DNA of 64,000 nucleotides from Vibrio tetraodonis (lineage in GTDB: Bacteria > Pseudomonadota > Gammaproteobacteria > Enterobacterales > Vibrionaceae). This document shows, piece by piece, positions 44,375 to 54,478 of the stretch; within the stretch, counting starts at the first letter, position 1; every line of letters begins with the position of its first letter. Location of the stretch: the NCBI RefSeq assembly GCF_003350295.1, contig NZ_QLYY01000016.1, positions 113,902 through 177,901 of the forward strand, in the 5' to 3' direction. The notes under the pieces were generated by a model. The model did no database searches. It saw nothing but the letters and a program-made list of their open reading frames with translations, and had not been told where the DNA came from. A program made the position numbers and the translations under genes.

Positions 44375-45151
44375 ATGATTGTTTGGAGTATTGCAAACCA
44401 GAAAGGCGGTGTTGGTAAAACGACAACGACTATTACACTTGCTGGATTGCTAAGCAAGCAGGGTAAGCGTGTGTTGTTAGTCGACACTGACCCTCATGCA
44501 TCTCTGACCACATATTTGGGCTATGATCCTGACGGCGTCGAGGCAAGTTTATTTGACCTTTTTCAATTAAAAGAATTCAGTGAAGACACTGTGTTGCCTC
44601 TGATAATGAAATCGGATGTAGAGTGTATAGACATCGTTCCTGCTCATATGTCTCTGGCGACTTTAGACAGAGTAATGGGTAATAGAAGCGGTATGGGGTT
44701 GATACTCAAGCGAGCATTAATGGCGATTGAACAACACTATGATTATGTTTTGATTGATTGTCCGCCTATACTCGGAGTGATGATGGTTAATGCGTTGGCA
44801 GCAAGTAATCGTATCTTAATTCCAGTGCAGACCGAATTCTTGGCGATGAAAGGGTTAGAGAGGATGGTGAGAACGTTAGCCATAATGCAGAAATCACGCG
44901 ATAACGCATTTAACGTCACCATTGTTCCGACTATGTACGACAAACGGACTAATGCATCCTTACAGACGTTGCAAAAGTTGAAAAAAGAATACCCTGAACA
45001 GGTGTGGACATCGGCAGTACCCATTGATACCAAGTTCAGAGACGCGAGTTTAAAGCATCTTCCAGTATCACATTTTGCTTCTGGAAGCCGTGGAGTTTTT
45101 GCCTATAAACAGCTGTTAATTTATTTAGAAAGGTTGGCTGTGAATGAGTAG
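44375..45151 (+). CDS. parC: ParC, ParA-type ATPase placing polar chemotaxis arrays
   Basis: ParC is the Vibrio ATPase that brings chemotaxis clusters to the cell poles through HubP and ParP. The 258 aa protein is a ParA/MinD relative with deviant Walker A QKGGVGKTT (about 9-17), VDTDPHASLTTYLG, and Walker B in YVLIDCPPILGVM. It lies nine bases after cheB and overlaps parP by eight bases. Confidence 0.92.
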   Translation: MIVWSIANQKGGVGKTTTTITLAGLLSKQGKRVLLVDTDPHASLTTYLGYDPDGVEASLFDLFQLKEFSEDTVLPLIMKSDVECIDIVPAHMSLATLDRVMGNRSGMGLILKRALMAIEQHYDYVLIDCPPILGVMMVNALAASNRILIPVQTEFLAMKGLERMVRTLAIMQKSRDNAFNVTIVPTMYDKRTNASLQTLQKLKKEYPEQVWTSAVPIDTKFRDASLKHLPVSHFASGSRGVFAYKQLLIYLERLAVNE

Positions 45152-46130
45152 CAACACCTTGATCTCAAGTGAACAGGCGCTGGAAGAATATTTTTCAGCA
45201 CTCTTGGATGAATCATTAGAAGTTGATGAAAAGTTAGACTCTCCAGAAAACTACACAGATCCAATGTTTGAGTTGGAGCCTGCTGCGCTGCCACAAGAAG
45301 AAGAGTCTCACTATGCTCCACCTGCGGTGGAGGTGGAATTACCCAATCTCGATGATGTTGAGCGACTTTTAGAGCAGTTGGAGTCAACTAACCCAGTCGC
45401 CGAGCTCCAGCTTGAAGAAGTGATGGAGCAAAATACGGATCAGATATCAGAAACCAATACGGTTGTTGAAGAAGTACAAGACTGGCCCACAGAAGAGCCA
45501 AACTTAGCACCAGAGATTGATGTAGAACCTCAAGAAGAAGTAGTAGCCAAGAAAGTAGCGCAGCCAGAGGTTGAGATAGCACCAGCACAACCAGAAGTTG
45601 AAACGGTCGAAGAGGTTTCTGAACAGCCACAAGTTCAGTCAGGTGATGGTGAATCAGGAGTTTGGCGTTCCACCATACGCGACCAAGAGTTTCAGGTTCT
45701 ATATTTTGATGTAAACGGTGTGACTTTTGCCGTTTCTCTTGATGAGTTAGGTGGAATTCATCGAATTGCTGAACTTAATCATCTTATTGGTCGCCCTGAT
45801 TGGTATTTGGGGTTACAAACAGGGCGAGACGCACAGCTTGATGTGGTAGACACGGCAAAATGGGTTATGTCTGAGAAGCTATCCGATGAAAAGTATAAAG
45901 ATGAATATCAGTATATTGTTATGCTGGATGAAAGTATGTGGGGATTGGCTTCGACTCAACTTATGGGGACGGAGTCGCTAGATCCAGGCAAGGTGCGCTG
46001 GCGTAAAACTGCAGGGAAACGACCTTGGTTGGCGGGTATGGTCAAAGAAAAAATGTGTGCTTTGATCCATGTTGAAGCATTGATAGCTATGCTTAATGCA
46101 GGACTTGATGTAAAAGCCTTGGACAAATAA
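45144..46130 (+). CDS. parP: ParP, CheW-domain array-stabilising partner of ParC
   Basis: ParP links ParC to CheA and chemoreceptors and prevents array break-up. The 328 aa protein has a disordered acidic, Pro/Glu/Val-rich N-terminal two thirds and a C-terminal CheW-like domain (about 180-320, FQVLYFDVNGVTFAVSLDEL). The domain order and the overlap with parC match the V. cholerae locus. Confidence 0.9.
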   Translation: MSSNTLISSEQALEEYFSALLDESLEVDEKLDSPENYTDPMFELEPAALPQEEESHYAPPAVEVELPNLDDVERLLEQLESTNPVAELQLEEVMEQNTDQISETNTVVEEVQDWPTEEPNLAPEIDVEPQEEVVAKKVAQPEVEIAPAQPEVETVEEVSEQPQVQSGDGESGVWRSTIRDQEFQVLYFDVNGVTFAVSLDELGGIHRIAELNHLIGRPDWYLGLQTGRDAQLDVVDTAKWVMSEKLSDEKYKDEYQYIVMLDESMWGLASTQLMGTESLDPGKVRWRKTAGKRPWLAGMVKEKMCALIHVEALIAMLNAGLDVKALDK

Positions 46131-46167
46131 AACGTTTATGCCGATTTTGGCTTAGAGAGGAATAGGT

Positions 46168-46662
46168 ATGTCTCAAACGAATGAAGTCGAAGTGAGAAAG
46201 GACCAGTCAAACGACGAAGTACTTCAGTGGGTGACGTTCCAACTAGAAGAAGAGACCTATGGTATCAATGTAATGCAAGTGCGTGAGGTACTGCGTTACA
46301 CAGAGATTGCTCCAGTACCAGGTGCCCCAGATTATGTTCTTGGGATTATCAACCTGCGTGGTAATGTTGTCACTGTTATTGATACCCGCTCACGCTTTGG
46401 CTTGATGCAAGGCGAAATCACGGATAATACTCGAATTATCGTGATTGAGTCTGAGCACCAAGTGATAGGCATTCTAGTAGATAGCGTGGCAGAAGTTGTG
46501 TACTTGAGGTCTTCTGAAATCGACACCACTCCAAGTGTGGGTACTGACGAAAGTGCTAAGTTCATTCAGGGTGTTAGCAACCGTGATGGTAAATTGCTCA
46601 TTCTTGTGGATTTGAACAAACTGCTAACTGATGAAGAATGGGATGAGATGGCTCATCTATAA
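46168..46662 (+). CDS. cheW: Chemotaxis coupling protein CheW
   Basis: CheW couples CheA to chemoreceptors. The 164 aa protein is a single CheW domain with EEETYGINVMQVREVLRY, PVPGAPDYVLGIINLRG and DSVAEVVYL. A GAGAGGAAT ribosome site precedes it. Its stop codon overlaps the next start (TAATG). Confidence 0.95.
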   Translation: MSQTNEVEVRKDQSNDEVLQWVTFQLEEETYGINVMQVREVLRYTEIAPVPGAPDYVLGIINLRGNVVTVIDTRSRFGLMQGEITDNTRIIVIESEHQVIGILVDSVAEVVYLRSSEIDTTPSVGTDESAKFIQGVSNRDGKLLILVDLNKLLTDEEWDEMAHL

Positions 46663-47162
46663 TGGAAGCAGTTGTTTTGACCAATGCTCCTGCAATAGCG
46701 GGAGTGGTTGCGTTGGTAATGGTTATACTCTTGGCGGTCTTCATATTGCGACTGAAGAAAAATCAAAGTGTTACATCAGATCATTGGCAGCAGAAGAGTC
46801 GGTATTTAGACAAAGAGTTACAGAAAGCGAACAAGCAGCTTCTTGAAGTCCGTTCTGTAGTGGTTGGGTTGGGGCAAAGGGTAAGCGAACAGCAAGATAT
46901 TATCCAGCACCTCAATGAGAGGATTGCCGAACTTGAGCAAGAAGATGGTGACGGACGTTTGTATTCAAGGGCGACTAAGATGGTGCAACTTGGCGCTGAC
47001 GTCAATGAACTTATCCAAGAATGTGAGTTGCCCAAAGCTGAAGCTGAATTGATGCTCTCTTTGCAAAAAAAAATAGCAGGTAAAGAGAAAGTGCCTCCTC
47101 TTAGTTCTGACTCTCAGGGTAGTCAGTCTTCACTATCCAAAAGAGCTAGGAAAAAATCTTAA
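46662..47162 (+). CDS. DUF2802 membrane-anchored coiled-coil protein
   Basis: This 166 aa protein has an N-terminal transmembrane helix (about 5-27, TNAPAIAGVVALVMVILLAV). A coiled coil (about 35-95) follows, then the short DUF2802 segment (AELEQEDG, MVQLGADVNELIQECELPKAEAELML). The latter looks like a helix-turn-helix-type unit. The function is unknown. It is the constant last gene of this chemotaxis operon in Vibrio and related genera, coupled to cheW, so a role in arrays or polar motility is plausible. A terminator follows at once. Confidence 0.85.
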   Translation: MEAVVLTNAPAIAGVVALVMVILLAVFILRLKKNQSVTSDHWQQKSRYLDKELQKANKQLLEVRSVVVGLGQRVSEQQDIIQHLNERIAELEQEDGDGRLYSRATKMVQLGADVNELIQECELPKAEAELMLSLQKKIAGKEKVPPLSSDSQGSQSSLSKRARKKS

Positions 47163-47172
47163 TACAGAATTT

Positions 47173-47198
47173 AAAGGATGCCACAGGCATCCTTTTTT
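47173..47198 (+). terminator. Rho-independent terminator closing the flagellar/chemotaxis operon
   Basis: AAGGATGCC-ACA-GGCATCCTT with TTTT after it forms a perfect 9 bp stem right behind the DUF2802 gene. Confidence 0.93.
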
Positions 47199-47354
47199 GT
47201 GTCTAAGTGTTAATACTCAGCCTGTATTTGTATGAAATATGGCAGATTATTTACATAAACTTACGGTGTTTCGTGATGGACTGCGGCCTAATTCTATTTA
47301 GTGTCAGTATGGCTGTGTTACTATAGCGCCATTGATTTTAAGCAGCGAATATAC

Positions 47355-47993
47355 ATGTTAGAAGCATCCCAGCTTACTGCCGTTAGAGACAGTAAAGTGT
47401 TGTTTGAGTCACTTTCATTTACGCTAAATGATGGAGATTTAGTGCAAGTGGAAGGTCGAAACGGAACGGGGAAAACGACCTTATTACGTATTATCACTGG
47501 ACTTGCTGAACGTGAAAGTGGCAACGTGTTTTGGAACGGGCAAAGCATTGAGTCAAACCGAGAATCCTTTCATCAAGATTTGCTGTTTTTGGGGCATCAA
47601 ACAGGCATAAAGCGTGAATTGACCGCTTATGAAAACTTACGCTTCTATCTTAATCTTCATTCTGACCACTCAATAGATAAGGCAAGCATATACAAGGCTT
47701 TAATGAAAGTTGGGTTGGTGGGGCGTGAAGATGTGCCAGTGGCTAAATTGTCTGCTGGTCAGCAGCGTCGGGTAGCACTTGCTCGCTTATGGCTCAGCCA
47801 GCACAAGCTTTGGATTTTAGACGAGCCCTTGACCGCGATTGATAAGCAAGGTGTAAGGGTTCTAGAATCACTTTTTCTTGAGCATATTGATAAGGGAGGT
47901 ATCGTCCTTTTGACGACCCATCAGGATATGTTTACCGACCACCCGAGATTGAAAAAAATCACTTTAGGTAATGAGCCATGCTTGCAGCAATGA
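47355..47993 (+). CDS. ccmA: Cytochrome c maturation ABC ATPase CcmA
   Basis: CcmA with CcmB, C and D releases holo-CcmE in System I cytochrome c maturation. The 212 aa ABC ATPase has Walker A EGRNGTGKTTLL (about 33-44), signature LSAGQQRRVALARL and Walker B LWILDEPLTAID. The ATG at 47355 (MLEASQLTAV) fits the family; the longer frame to 47301 does not. It is the first gene of a complete ccmABCDEFGHI operon. Confidence 0.95.
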   Translation: MLEASQLTAVRDSKVLFESLSFTLNDGDLVQVEGRNGTGKTTLLRIITGLAERESGNVFWNGQSIESNRESFHQDLLFLGHQTGIKRELTAYENLRFYLNLHSDHSIDKASIYKALMKVGLVGREDVPVAKLSAGQQRRVALARLWLSQHKLWILDEPLTAIDKQGVRVLESLFLEHIDKGGIVLLTTHQDMFTDHPRLKKITLGNEPCLQQ

Positions 47994-48646
47994 ATCGCAT
48001 TATTCAGCGAGAACTTCTGATAGCCTTTCGTCGTCAGGCAGATATTTTTAACCCGCTGTGGTTTTTCATTATCGTTATCACCTTATTCCCTCTAAGCATC
48101 GGGCCTGAGCCTAATTTGTTGGCTCGTATTGCATCAGGTATCGTTTGGGTGGCAGCACTCTTGTCCGCACTCCTTTCTTTAGAAAGGTTGTTTAGAGATG
48201 ACTTTCAGGACGGCGCTTTGGAACAGTTGATGTTGATGCCTTTGCCTCTGCCTGTGGTTGTTATTTCTAAAGTGATCGCCCACTGGATGCTGACTGGATT
48301 CCCCCTTATTTTGATCAGTCCACTTTTAGCCATCCTACTTTCCCTAGATTTCAACTCATGGCTAGCAGTCGTAGCAACTTTGCTCGTTGGTACGCCAACA
48401 TTAAGCTTTATCGGTGCAATTGGTGTTGCTTTGACTGTCGGGTTACAAAAAGGCGGGGTGCTACTGAGTTTGCTTGTTCTGCCGCTTTATATCCCAATAT
48501 TGATATTTGCGACATCTGCAATTGATGCCGCGTCTTTGGGAATGGCGTATAAAGGTCAGTTGGCTATTCTTGGGGCTATGTTGGTGGGGTCAATAACCTT
48601 AACACCTTTTGCAATTGCTTCTGCTCTTAGAGTAAGCGTTAACTAG
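47978..48646 (+). CDS. ccmB: Heme exporter membrane protein CcmB
   Basis: CcmB is the permease-like partner of CcmA. The 222 aa protein has six predicted helices and the family block LERLFRDDFQDGALEQLMLMPLPL. Two starts are possible. The ATG at 47978 has AGGTAA about eight bases upstream; the ATG at 47990 overlaps the ccmA stop as ATGA. The first is used here. Confidence 0.94.
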   Translation: MLAAMNRIIQRELLIAFRRQADIFNPLWFFIIVITLFPLSIGPEPNLLARIASGIVWVAALLSALLSLERLFRDDFQDGALEQLMLMPLPLPVVVISKVIAHWMLTGFPLILISPLLAILLSLDFNSWLAVVATLLVGTPTLSFIGAIGVALTVGLQKGGVLLSLLVLPLYIPILIFATSAIDAASLGMAYKGQLAILGAMLVGSITLTPFAIASALRVSVN

Positions 48647-48755
48647 TGGATTTTGATCAAGAACAAGACATCCTTTTTTCCCTAAGCGACATAATAACAA
48701 TATATCGGTCAGATACAGAGACCAAAACAACATTGAAATGAGAGTGAGAATAACA

Positions 48756-49508
48756 ATGTGGAAGTGGCTCCATCCTTATGCTAAGCCTGAAGCTGCCTAT
48801 CGTCTATGTGGTAAGTTGCTACCTTGGTTTGCGATATTGTCGTTACTGCTTTTATCTCTAGGTTCGTTATGGGGGCTGGCTTTTGCTCCTGCAGACTACC
48901 AACAGGGTGATAGCTTTCGAATAATCTATATACATGTTCCAGCTGCCATTTGGTCGATGGGCGTGTATATGTCTATGGCTATCGCTGCTTTTATTGGTTT
49001 GGTATGGCAAATGAAGTTATCTGATATGGCCGCTTCAGCGATGGCTCCTATCGGAGCGGTTTATACCTTTATAGCACTAGTTACAGGAGCCATATGGGGC
49101 AAACCTATGTGGGGTGCATGGTGGGTATGGGATGCTCGCCTTACCTCTGAGTTAATTCTCTTATTTCTTTATTTGGGCGTGATTGCGCTCTATCAGGCCT
49201 TTGATGACCAGAGGACAGCAGCCAAAGCGGCGGGTATCTTGGCGATTGTCGGAGTGGTCAATCTGCCTATTATCCATTTTTCTGTGGAGTGGTGGAACAC
49301 GCTTCATCAAGGTGCAACCATCACTAAATTTGCGAAACCATCGATTGCTAGCGATATGCTATGGCCTCTTTTGATTAATATTCTCGGTTTTGCATTTTTC
49401 TTTGCGACATTAACCATGGTTCGCTTACGTAATGAAATCATAAGTAAAGAGAGCCATCGTCCATGGGTGGCGTCTGTGGCCAAAGCTAGACTTCAGGGAG
49501 GTGAATAA
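48756..49508 (+). CDS. ccmC: Heme handling protein CcmC
   Basis: CcmC binds periplasmic heme and transfers it to CcmE. The 250 aa protein has six helices and the tryptophan-rich WWD motif (WGKPMWGAWWVWDARLTSE), with conserved periplasmic His on both sides. The ATG at 48756 (MWKWLHPYAKPE) fits the family better than the ATG at 48738. It is separated from ccmB by 109 bp without a clear terminator. Confidence 0.94.
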   Translation: MWKWLHPYAKPEAAYRLCGKLLPWFAILSLLLLSLGSLWGLAFAPADYQQGDSFRIIYIHVPAAIWSMGVYMSMAIAAFIGLVWQMKLSDMAASAMAPIGAVYTFIALVTGAIWGKPMWGAWWVWDARLTSELILLFLYLGVIALYQAFDDQRTAAKAAGILAIVGVVNLPIIHFSVEWWNTLHQGATITKFAKPSIASDMLWPLLINILGFAFFFATLTMVRLRNEIISKESHRPWVASVAKARLQGGE

Positions 49509-49512
49509 TCCA

Positions 49513-49719
49513 ATGTATTTTGAGTCTTTAAGCGATTTTCTGGCGATGGGAGGATACTCGGCTTATGTATGGAGTGCCTTTGGTATTACCTTTGCCTCAA
49601 TGATGATCCTATTTCTGCTGAGTCTGCGCCGTGGTAACCAATTACTCGAAGAAGTCCAGTCAAAAATTGATCGACAAGCTCGAATCGATGCCGCGAAAAA
49701 TATGGAGAATACGTTATGA
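49513..49719 (+). CDS. ccmD: Heme exporter protein CcmD
   Basis: CcmD is a small single-span protein that stabilises the CcmABC complex and holo-CcmE release. The 68 aa product starts [20 protein letters not shown], with one helix and a charged tail. GGAGGTGA ends about eight bases before the ATG at 49513, which is therefore preferred over the GTG at 49501, which falls inside that ribosome site. Confidence 0.92.
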   Translation: MYFESLSDFLAMGGYSAYVWSAFGITFASMMILFLLSLRRGNQLLEEVQSKIDRQARIDAAKNMENTL

Positions 49720-50201
49720 ATCCGAGGCGTAAAAAACGGCTGGGGATAGTACTCGCCATTTTCCTTGGTATGAGCGCGACTATTGGTCTCATGCTCTATG
49801 CCCTAAATCAGAACATGGACCTATTCTATACGCCTAGTGAGTTAGTTGATGGCAAGCCTGATGGTACAAAGCCAGCAGTTGGCCAGCGCTTACGTATCGG
49901 CGGTATGGTGGTCAAAGGGTCAGTAAAAAGGGACCCTGAATCACTTAAAGTCTCGTTTGAGCTGCACGATGTCGGTCCTAAAGTGACCGTGCTTTATGAT
50001 GGGATTCTTCCGGATTTATTTCGAGAGGGACAAGGTATTGTGGCCCAAGGAGTACTAAAAAATTCCACCACGGTTGAAGCCTTTGAAGTGCTTGCCAAGC
50101 ATGACGAAGAATACATGCCGCCAGAGATTGCTGAGGCGATGAAAAAAAACCACCAGCCGCTTGAGTATAGCCAGCAACAAAAACAAGGAAGTGGTCAATG
50201 A
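49716..50201 (+). CDS. ccmE: Heme chaperone CcmE
   Basis: CcmE carries heme covalently to the ligase. The 161 aa protein has an N-terminal membrane anchor and an OB-fold domain. The heme attachment His129 and Tyr133 lie in [11 protein letters not shown]. It overlaps ccmD by four bases (ATGA) and ccmF by four. Confidence 0.95.
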   Translation: MNPRRKKRLGIVLAIFLGMSATIGLMLYALNQNMDLFYTPSELVDGKPDGTKPAVGQRLRIGGMVVKGSVKRDPESLKVSFELHDVGPKVTVLYDGILPDLFREGQGIVAQGVLKNSTTVEAFEVLAKHDEEYMPPEIAEAMKKNHQPLEYSQQQKQGSGQ

Positions 50202-52156
50202 TTGTTGAGATTGGTCATTTTGCCCTTATCGTATCACTGGCGATGGCAGTGTTATTAAGTATCCTGCCTTTAATTGGCGCCTCACGAAATAACATCTTAC
50301 TAATGAACACCGCAAGGCCACTGTCTTGGGGAATGTTTCTATTGCTTGCTTTGTCGTTTGGCGTGCTGTTGTGGGCATTTTATAGCAATGACTTTACCCT
50401 TACTTATGTGGCAACCAACTCAAATAGTCAGTTACCTTGGTATTATCGCTTGACTGCGGTTTGGGGGGCTCATGAAGGCTCTTTGCTGCTTTGGGTTTTA
50501 ATTCAAGCGATATGGACAGTAGCTGTTGCAACTTTTAGTCGAGGTATGCCTCAGGAATCGGTGGCGAGAGTTTTGGCTGTGATGGGGATGATAAGCGTTG
50601 GATTTCTTCTGTTTATTATTGTCACATCAAACCCTTTTTTAAGGACCTTACCCTTTTTCCCTGTTGATGGACGCGACCTCAATCCCCTATTGCAAGACCC
50701 AGGTCTAATTATTCATCCTCCTATGCTTTATATGGGTTACGTGGGCTTTTCCGTTGCCTTTTCATTTGCGATTGCGTCATTAATGACTGGCAGACTGGAT
50801 ACGGCTTGGGCACGTTGGTCACGGCCTTGGACTACCGCGGCTTGGTTGTTTCTGACTCTAGGAATTGCTCTAGGTTCTTGGTGGGCTTACTACGAACTAG
50901 GTTGGGGGGGCTGGTGGTTTTGGGATCCAGTAGAAAACGCTTCCTTTATGCCATGGTTAGCGGGTACTGCGCTGATGCATTCACTCGCAGTCACAGAAAA
51001 GCGAGGTACATTTAAAGCTTGGACTGTACTTTTAGCCATTTCTGCATTTTCTCTGAGCTTACTTGGCACATTTTTAGTTCGCTCGGGAATTTTGGTGTCT
51101 GTGCATGCATTTGCCTCCGATCCTTCGCGGGGCATGTTCATTCTTCTTTTCTTGGTATTTGTGATAGGTGGTTCGTTACTCCTATTTGCTGTTAAAGGTT
51201 CTAAAGTGCGCTCGCGTGGTCACTTTGAACTTGTGTCTCGAGAGAACACGCTGCTGGTCAATAATGTCTTGCTGATTGCCGGTTTAGTGGTAGTGCTTAT
51301 TGGCACCTTACTCCCGCTTGTGCACAAACAAATAGGTTTGGGTTCAGTATCAATTGGTGCGCCATTCTTTGATCTCTTGTTTGCATGGCTGATGGTACCC
51401 TTTGCATTCTTTTTGGGGATTGGACCACTTATTCGCTGGAAGCGAGACAATCTCTCAGGCTTAGCCAAACCCATATTGGTTTCAGGGCTAGCCTCATTGA
51501 TTTTGGCGTATGTCTTAGTGGCACTGCTTGCCGATTTCTTCCAGTTTATGGCTTATATCGGTTGGGTGATGGCACTGTGGATCATCTTTATGCATTGTTT
51601 TGAGCTACACCAGAGAGCAACCCATAGACACAGTTTTACTGTCGGTGTCACCAAGCTTCAGCGTAGTCATTGGGCAATGATGTTTGGTCATATCGGCCTT
51701 GCTGTCAGCATTATCGGTATTGCCATGGTGCAAAACTACAGTATTGAACGTGATGTTCGTTTGGCGCCGGGTCAAAGCTACAACATCCAAGGGTATGACT
51801 TCTACTTTAAAGGGATAAAAGATAAGAATGGCCCAAACTATGATGGCTTTGTTGCGGACTTTAAGGTCAGTCACCAAGGGGAGTACTTAAACACTTTGCA
51901 TGCAGAGAAGCGTTTTTATCGCACAGCACGTTCCATGATGACAGAGGCGGCAATCGATCGTGGTCTTACGCGGGATCTCTATATTGCTATGGGTGAGCGC
52001 TTAGATGATGATAAATCCTGGGCGGTGCGAATTTACTACAAACCTTTTGTACGATGGATTTGGGCTGGGGCTTTACTTATGGCGCTTGCTGGTGTGATTG
52101 CCATTAGTGACAAACGCTATCGCTTTAGAAAAAGTGCAAAAATGCAGGAGGCGTGA
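50198..52156 (+). CDS. ccmF: Heme lyase component CcmF
   Basis: CcmF with CcmH/CcmI joins heme to apocytochrome c and reduces holo-CcmE. The 652 aa polytopic protein has the WWD motif [18 protein letters not shown] near residue 238 and a large periplasmic loop near the end ([20 protein letters not shown]). Full-length, typical of System I. Confidence 0.96.
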   Translation: MIVEIGHFALIVSLAMAVLLSILPLIGASRNNILLMNTARPLSWGMFLLLALSFGVLLWAFYSNDFTLTYVATNSNSQLPWYYRLTAVWGAHEGSLLLWVLIQAIWTVAVATFSRGMPQESVARVLAVMGMISVGFLLFIIVTSNPFLRTLPFFPVDGRDLNPLLQDPGLIIHPPMLYMGYVGFSVAFSFAIASLMTGRLDTAWARWSRPWTTAAWLFLTLGIALGSWWAYYELGWGGWWFWDPVENASFMPWLAGTALMHSLAVTEKRGTFKAWTVLLAISAFSLSLLGTFLVRSGILVSVHAFASDPSRGMFILLFLVFVIGGSLLLFAVKGSKVRSRGHFELVSRENTLLVNNVLLIAGLVVVLIGTLLPLVHKQIGLGSVSIGAPFFDLLFAWLMVPFAFFLGIGPLIRWKRDNLSGLAKPILVSGLASLILAYVLVALLADFFQFMAYIGWVMALWIIFMHCFELHQRATHRHSFTVGVTKLQRSHWAMMFGHIGLAVSIIGIAMVQNYSIERDVRLAPGQSYNIQGYDFYFKGIKDKNGPNYDGFVADFKVSHQGEYLNTLHAEKRFYRTARSMMTEAAIDRGLTRDLYIAMGERLDDDKSWAVRIYYKPFVRWIWAGALLMALAGVIAISDKRYRFRKSAKMQEA

Positions 52157-52710
52157 TGCATAAAAAATTACTCTTTATACCTCTAGTTGCGTTTTTGGCC
52201 TTGGTCAGTGTTTTTGCCACGCAATTGTTTCGAAACTCTCACGGTGACGATCCGACCAAGCTTGAATCTGTGCTTATCGGTCAGCCAGTACCTCAATTTA
52301 AGCTTGAAGACTTAGCAGAGCCAGGCAAGCTCTACGATCAATCCATATTCAAAGGTGAACCTTTACTTCTGAATGTGTGGGCGACTTGGTGCTCGACTTG
52401 TTATGTGGAGCATCAGTACCTCAATAAGTTGGCCTCGCAGGGTGTTAAGATCATTGGCATGAACTATAAAGATGATCGCACCAAAGCCGTTAAGTGGCTT
52501 AACGAGCTGGGTAATCCTTATTTGATAAGCCTATTTGATGGTACCGGCATGCTTGGCCTCGATCTGGGTGTGTATGGAGCGCCAGAAACCTTTTTGATCG
52601 ATGCTAAGGGCGTGATTCGTTATCGTCATGCAAGTAATGTCGGTGACCGCAGCTGGAACGATGACATTAAACCTATCTATGACAAGTTGGTTGCGGAGGC
52701 TAAACAGTGA
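52156..52710 (+). CDS. ccmG: Thioredoxin-like protein CcmG/DsbE
   Basis: CcmG reduces the apocytochrome disulfide in the periplasm. The 184 aa protein has an N-terminal anchor and a thioredoxin fold with Cys79 and Cys82 in WATWCSTCYVEH, plus the GVYGAPETFLID cis-Pro loop. The ATG at 52156 lies in the ccmF stop (TGATG), four bases after GGAGG; a GTG one codon earlier is less likely. Confidence 0.95.
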   Translation: MHKKLLFIPLVAFLALVSVFATQLFRNSHGDDPTKLESVLIGQPVPQFKLEDLAEPGKLYDQSIFKGEPLLLNVWATWCSTCYVEHQYLNKLASQGVKIIGMNYKDDRTKAVKWLNELGNPYLISLFDGTGMLGLDLGVYGAPETFLIDAKGVIRYRHASNVGDRSWNDDIKPIYDKLVAEAKQ

Positions 52711-53186
52711 AAAACACCGTCTTTTTCATCTTACTCAGCGCCATTTTATCTTTTGCAGCCCACGCATCGATTCAAATCTATGAGTTTGAGGATCTAGAGC
52801 AAGAGCAGCAATTTAAAGAGCTGAGTAGCACTCTTAGATGTCCTAAATGTCAAAACAATACGATTGCAGATTCCAACGCGGAATTGGCCGTCGATATAAG
52901 GCAAAAAGTATATGAAATGACCAAACAAGGTAAGTCCAAGCAAGATATTGTTGACTACATGGTGGCGAGATATGGCAACTTTGTGACTTACAAGCCGCCC
53001 TTTACCCTTGCGACTGCCATCTTATGGCTTGGGCCAATTTTTGTGGTGATATTTGGTTTTGGTTTTATTTTTGTGCGTTCGCGTAAAAAACAGGTTCGGA
53101 TACATGAGGACGAGAATTGGAATCAAGCCAAAGAAGCGCGCCTTAAAGCTCTTTTACAACAAGATGATGATGGAGATAAGCAGTAA
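52707..53186 (+). CDS. ccmH: Cytochrome c maturation thiol-oxidoreductase CcmH
   Basis: CcmH holds the apocytochrome thiols during heme ligation. The 159 aa protein has a signal peptide (ending AAHA), the LRCPKCQNN motif with Cys45 and Cys48, and a C-terminal transmembrane helix. It starts with GTG at 52707, with GGAGG six bases upstream, and overlaps ccmG by four bases. In this split form the TPR part is the separate next gene. Confidence 0.94.
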   Translation: MKNTVFFILLSAILSFAAHASIQIYEFEDLEQEQQFKELSSTLRCPKCQNNTIADSNAELAVDIRQKVYEMTKQGKSKQDIVDYMVARYGNFVTYKPPFTLATAILWLGPIFVVIFGFGFIFVRSRKKQVRIHEDENWNQAKEARLKALLQQDDDGDKQ

Positions 53187-54403
53187 TGACGTTATTTTGG
53201 ATAGCTTCAGCCATTCTTATCTTGCTTAGCCTGATTTTGATGGGCATTCCTTTTATTCGTAGAAAAAACAATAGTGATGACGTACTGCGTGATGAGCTCA
53301 ATAAGGCGCTGTATAAAGACAGGTTATCTGAGCTTGCCGAAGAGACCCAAGAAGGCTTAGTCGATGATCAGCAGGAATTAGTTGATGATCTTAAACAGTC
53401 ACTGCTAGATGACGTTCCTGATCAAAACTCAGTTAAAGGCTCAGTGGCGATATCTCCTATGGCTATTTTGCTGCCTTCTATGGTGTTTATCATCGCATTG
53501 TCATACGCCATGTACTTTAAATTCGGCGCGTCAACTAAGGTAGAAGATTGGCAACAAGTCAGTGCGAACTTGCCCGCGCTATCTAAGAAGTTATTGGTGC
53601 CTGAGGGGGCTGCGCTCAGCGATGATGAAATGCGCGATCTGACGCTTGCTTTGCGTACCCGCTTACATTATCACCCCGATGATTCAACAGGGTGGCTCTT
53701 GCTCGGCAGAATAGCTCTGGCTAACCGTGATGTCGTGACAGCCGTTGGCGCGATGAAAAAAGCCTATGCCCTCAAATCTGACGATGATGATATCAAACTA
53801 GGTTACGCTCAAGCTCTAATCTTGTCGCAAGATGAACTTGATCAGACTCTTGCGCGTCGCATCCTTGGCCAATTAGTGCAAAATGATTACGTCGATTTAC
53901 GCGTATTCTCATTATTGGCATTCGACGCGTACGAAAGAGAAGATTATACTGCTGCCATCCGTTACTGGAAGGTGATGCAACGTATGATTGGGCCTGAAGA
54001 TAGCCGTTATCAAATGCTAACGCGCAGTATTGATAATGCTCAGGAACAATTGGGTGATTCCGCGGTCAGTAATACGTCAGTCTCTGTTTCTATCTCACTG
54101 AGTGAAAAGGTAAAACTTGACCAAGATTCGGCGTTGATTGTTTCGGTTCATACAGCTGATGGCTCGCCTATGCCAGTTGCGGCGGCAAGGTACCCATTGG
54201 GGAGTTTTCCTCGAACCGTAGTTCTTGATGATTCTAATAGTATGTTGCAAGATCGTAAGCTATCCTCATTGGAGTCACTTATGGTACGTGTTCGTCTCGA
54301 TTCAGACGGCAACGTAGCGACTAAGCAAGGGGACTGGTTTGGTGAGAGCGAAATCGTTAAAATGGGTCAACCTGTTACGGTTAGTATTAATAAACAATAT
54401 TAA
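53186..54403 (+). CDS. ccmI: Apocytochrome chaperone CcmI
   Basis: CcmI binds apocytochrome c for the ligation complex. The 405 aa protein has two transmembrane helices (about 4-24 and 92-112) around a cytoplasmic leucine-rich loop, a periplasmic TPR region (GWLLLGRIALANRDVVTAVG) and a C-terminal beta domain. It starts on the last base of ccmH and ends the ccm operon; a terminator follows. Confidence 0.92.
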   Translation: MTLFWIASAILILLSLILMGIPFIRRKNNSDDVLRDELNKALYKDRLSELAEETQEGLVDDQQELVDDLKQSLLDDVPDQNSVKGSVAISPMAILLPSMVFIIALSYAMYFKFGASTKVEDWQQVSANLPALSKKLLVPEGAALSDDEMRDLTLALRTRLHYHPDDSTGWLLLGRIALANRDVVTAVGAMKKAYALKSDDDDIKLGYAQALILSQDELDQTLARRILGQLVQNDYVDLRVFSLLAFDAYEREDYTAAIRYWKVMQRMIGPEDSRYQMLTRSIDNAQEQLGDSAVSNTSVSVSISLSEKVKLDQDSALIVSVHTADGSPMPVAAARYPLGSFPRTVVLDDSNSMLQDRKLSSLESLMVRVRLDSDGNVATKQGDWFGESEIVKMGQPVTVSINKQY

Positions 54404-54432
54404 CCAAGCTTATTCGCGCAATAAATTGATAG

Positions 54433-54466
54433 AAGGCCGGTGCTAAATAGTGCCGGCCTTTGTTTG
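54433..54466 (+). terminator. Terminator between ccmI and mlaA
   Basis: AAGGCCGG pairs with CCGGCCTT (with TGCT/AGTG partly extending the stem) and is followed by TGTTT. The T-run is short, so some read-through into mlaA is possible. Confidence 0.7.
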
Positions 54467-54478
54467 GAAGTTAGAACA

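Noticed and set aside
46137..46150. GCCGAT-like sequence before cheW resembling a sigma-28 (FliA) -10 element
   Set aside because: There is no TAAA -35 element at the required spacing, so an internal FliA promoter is not supported.
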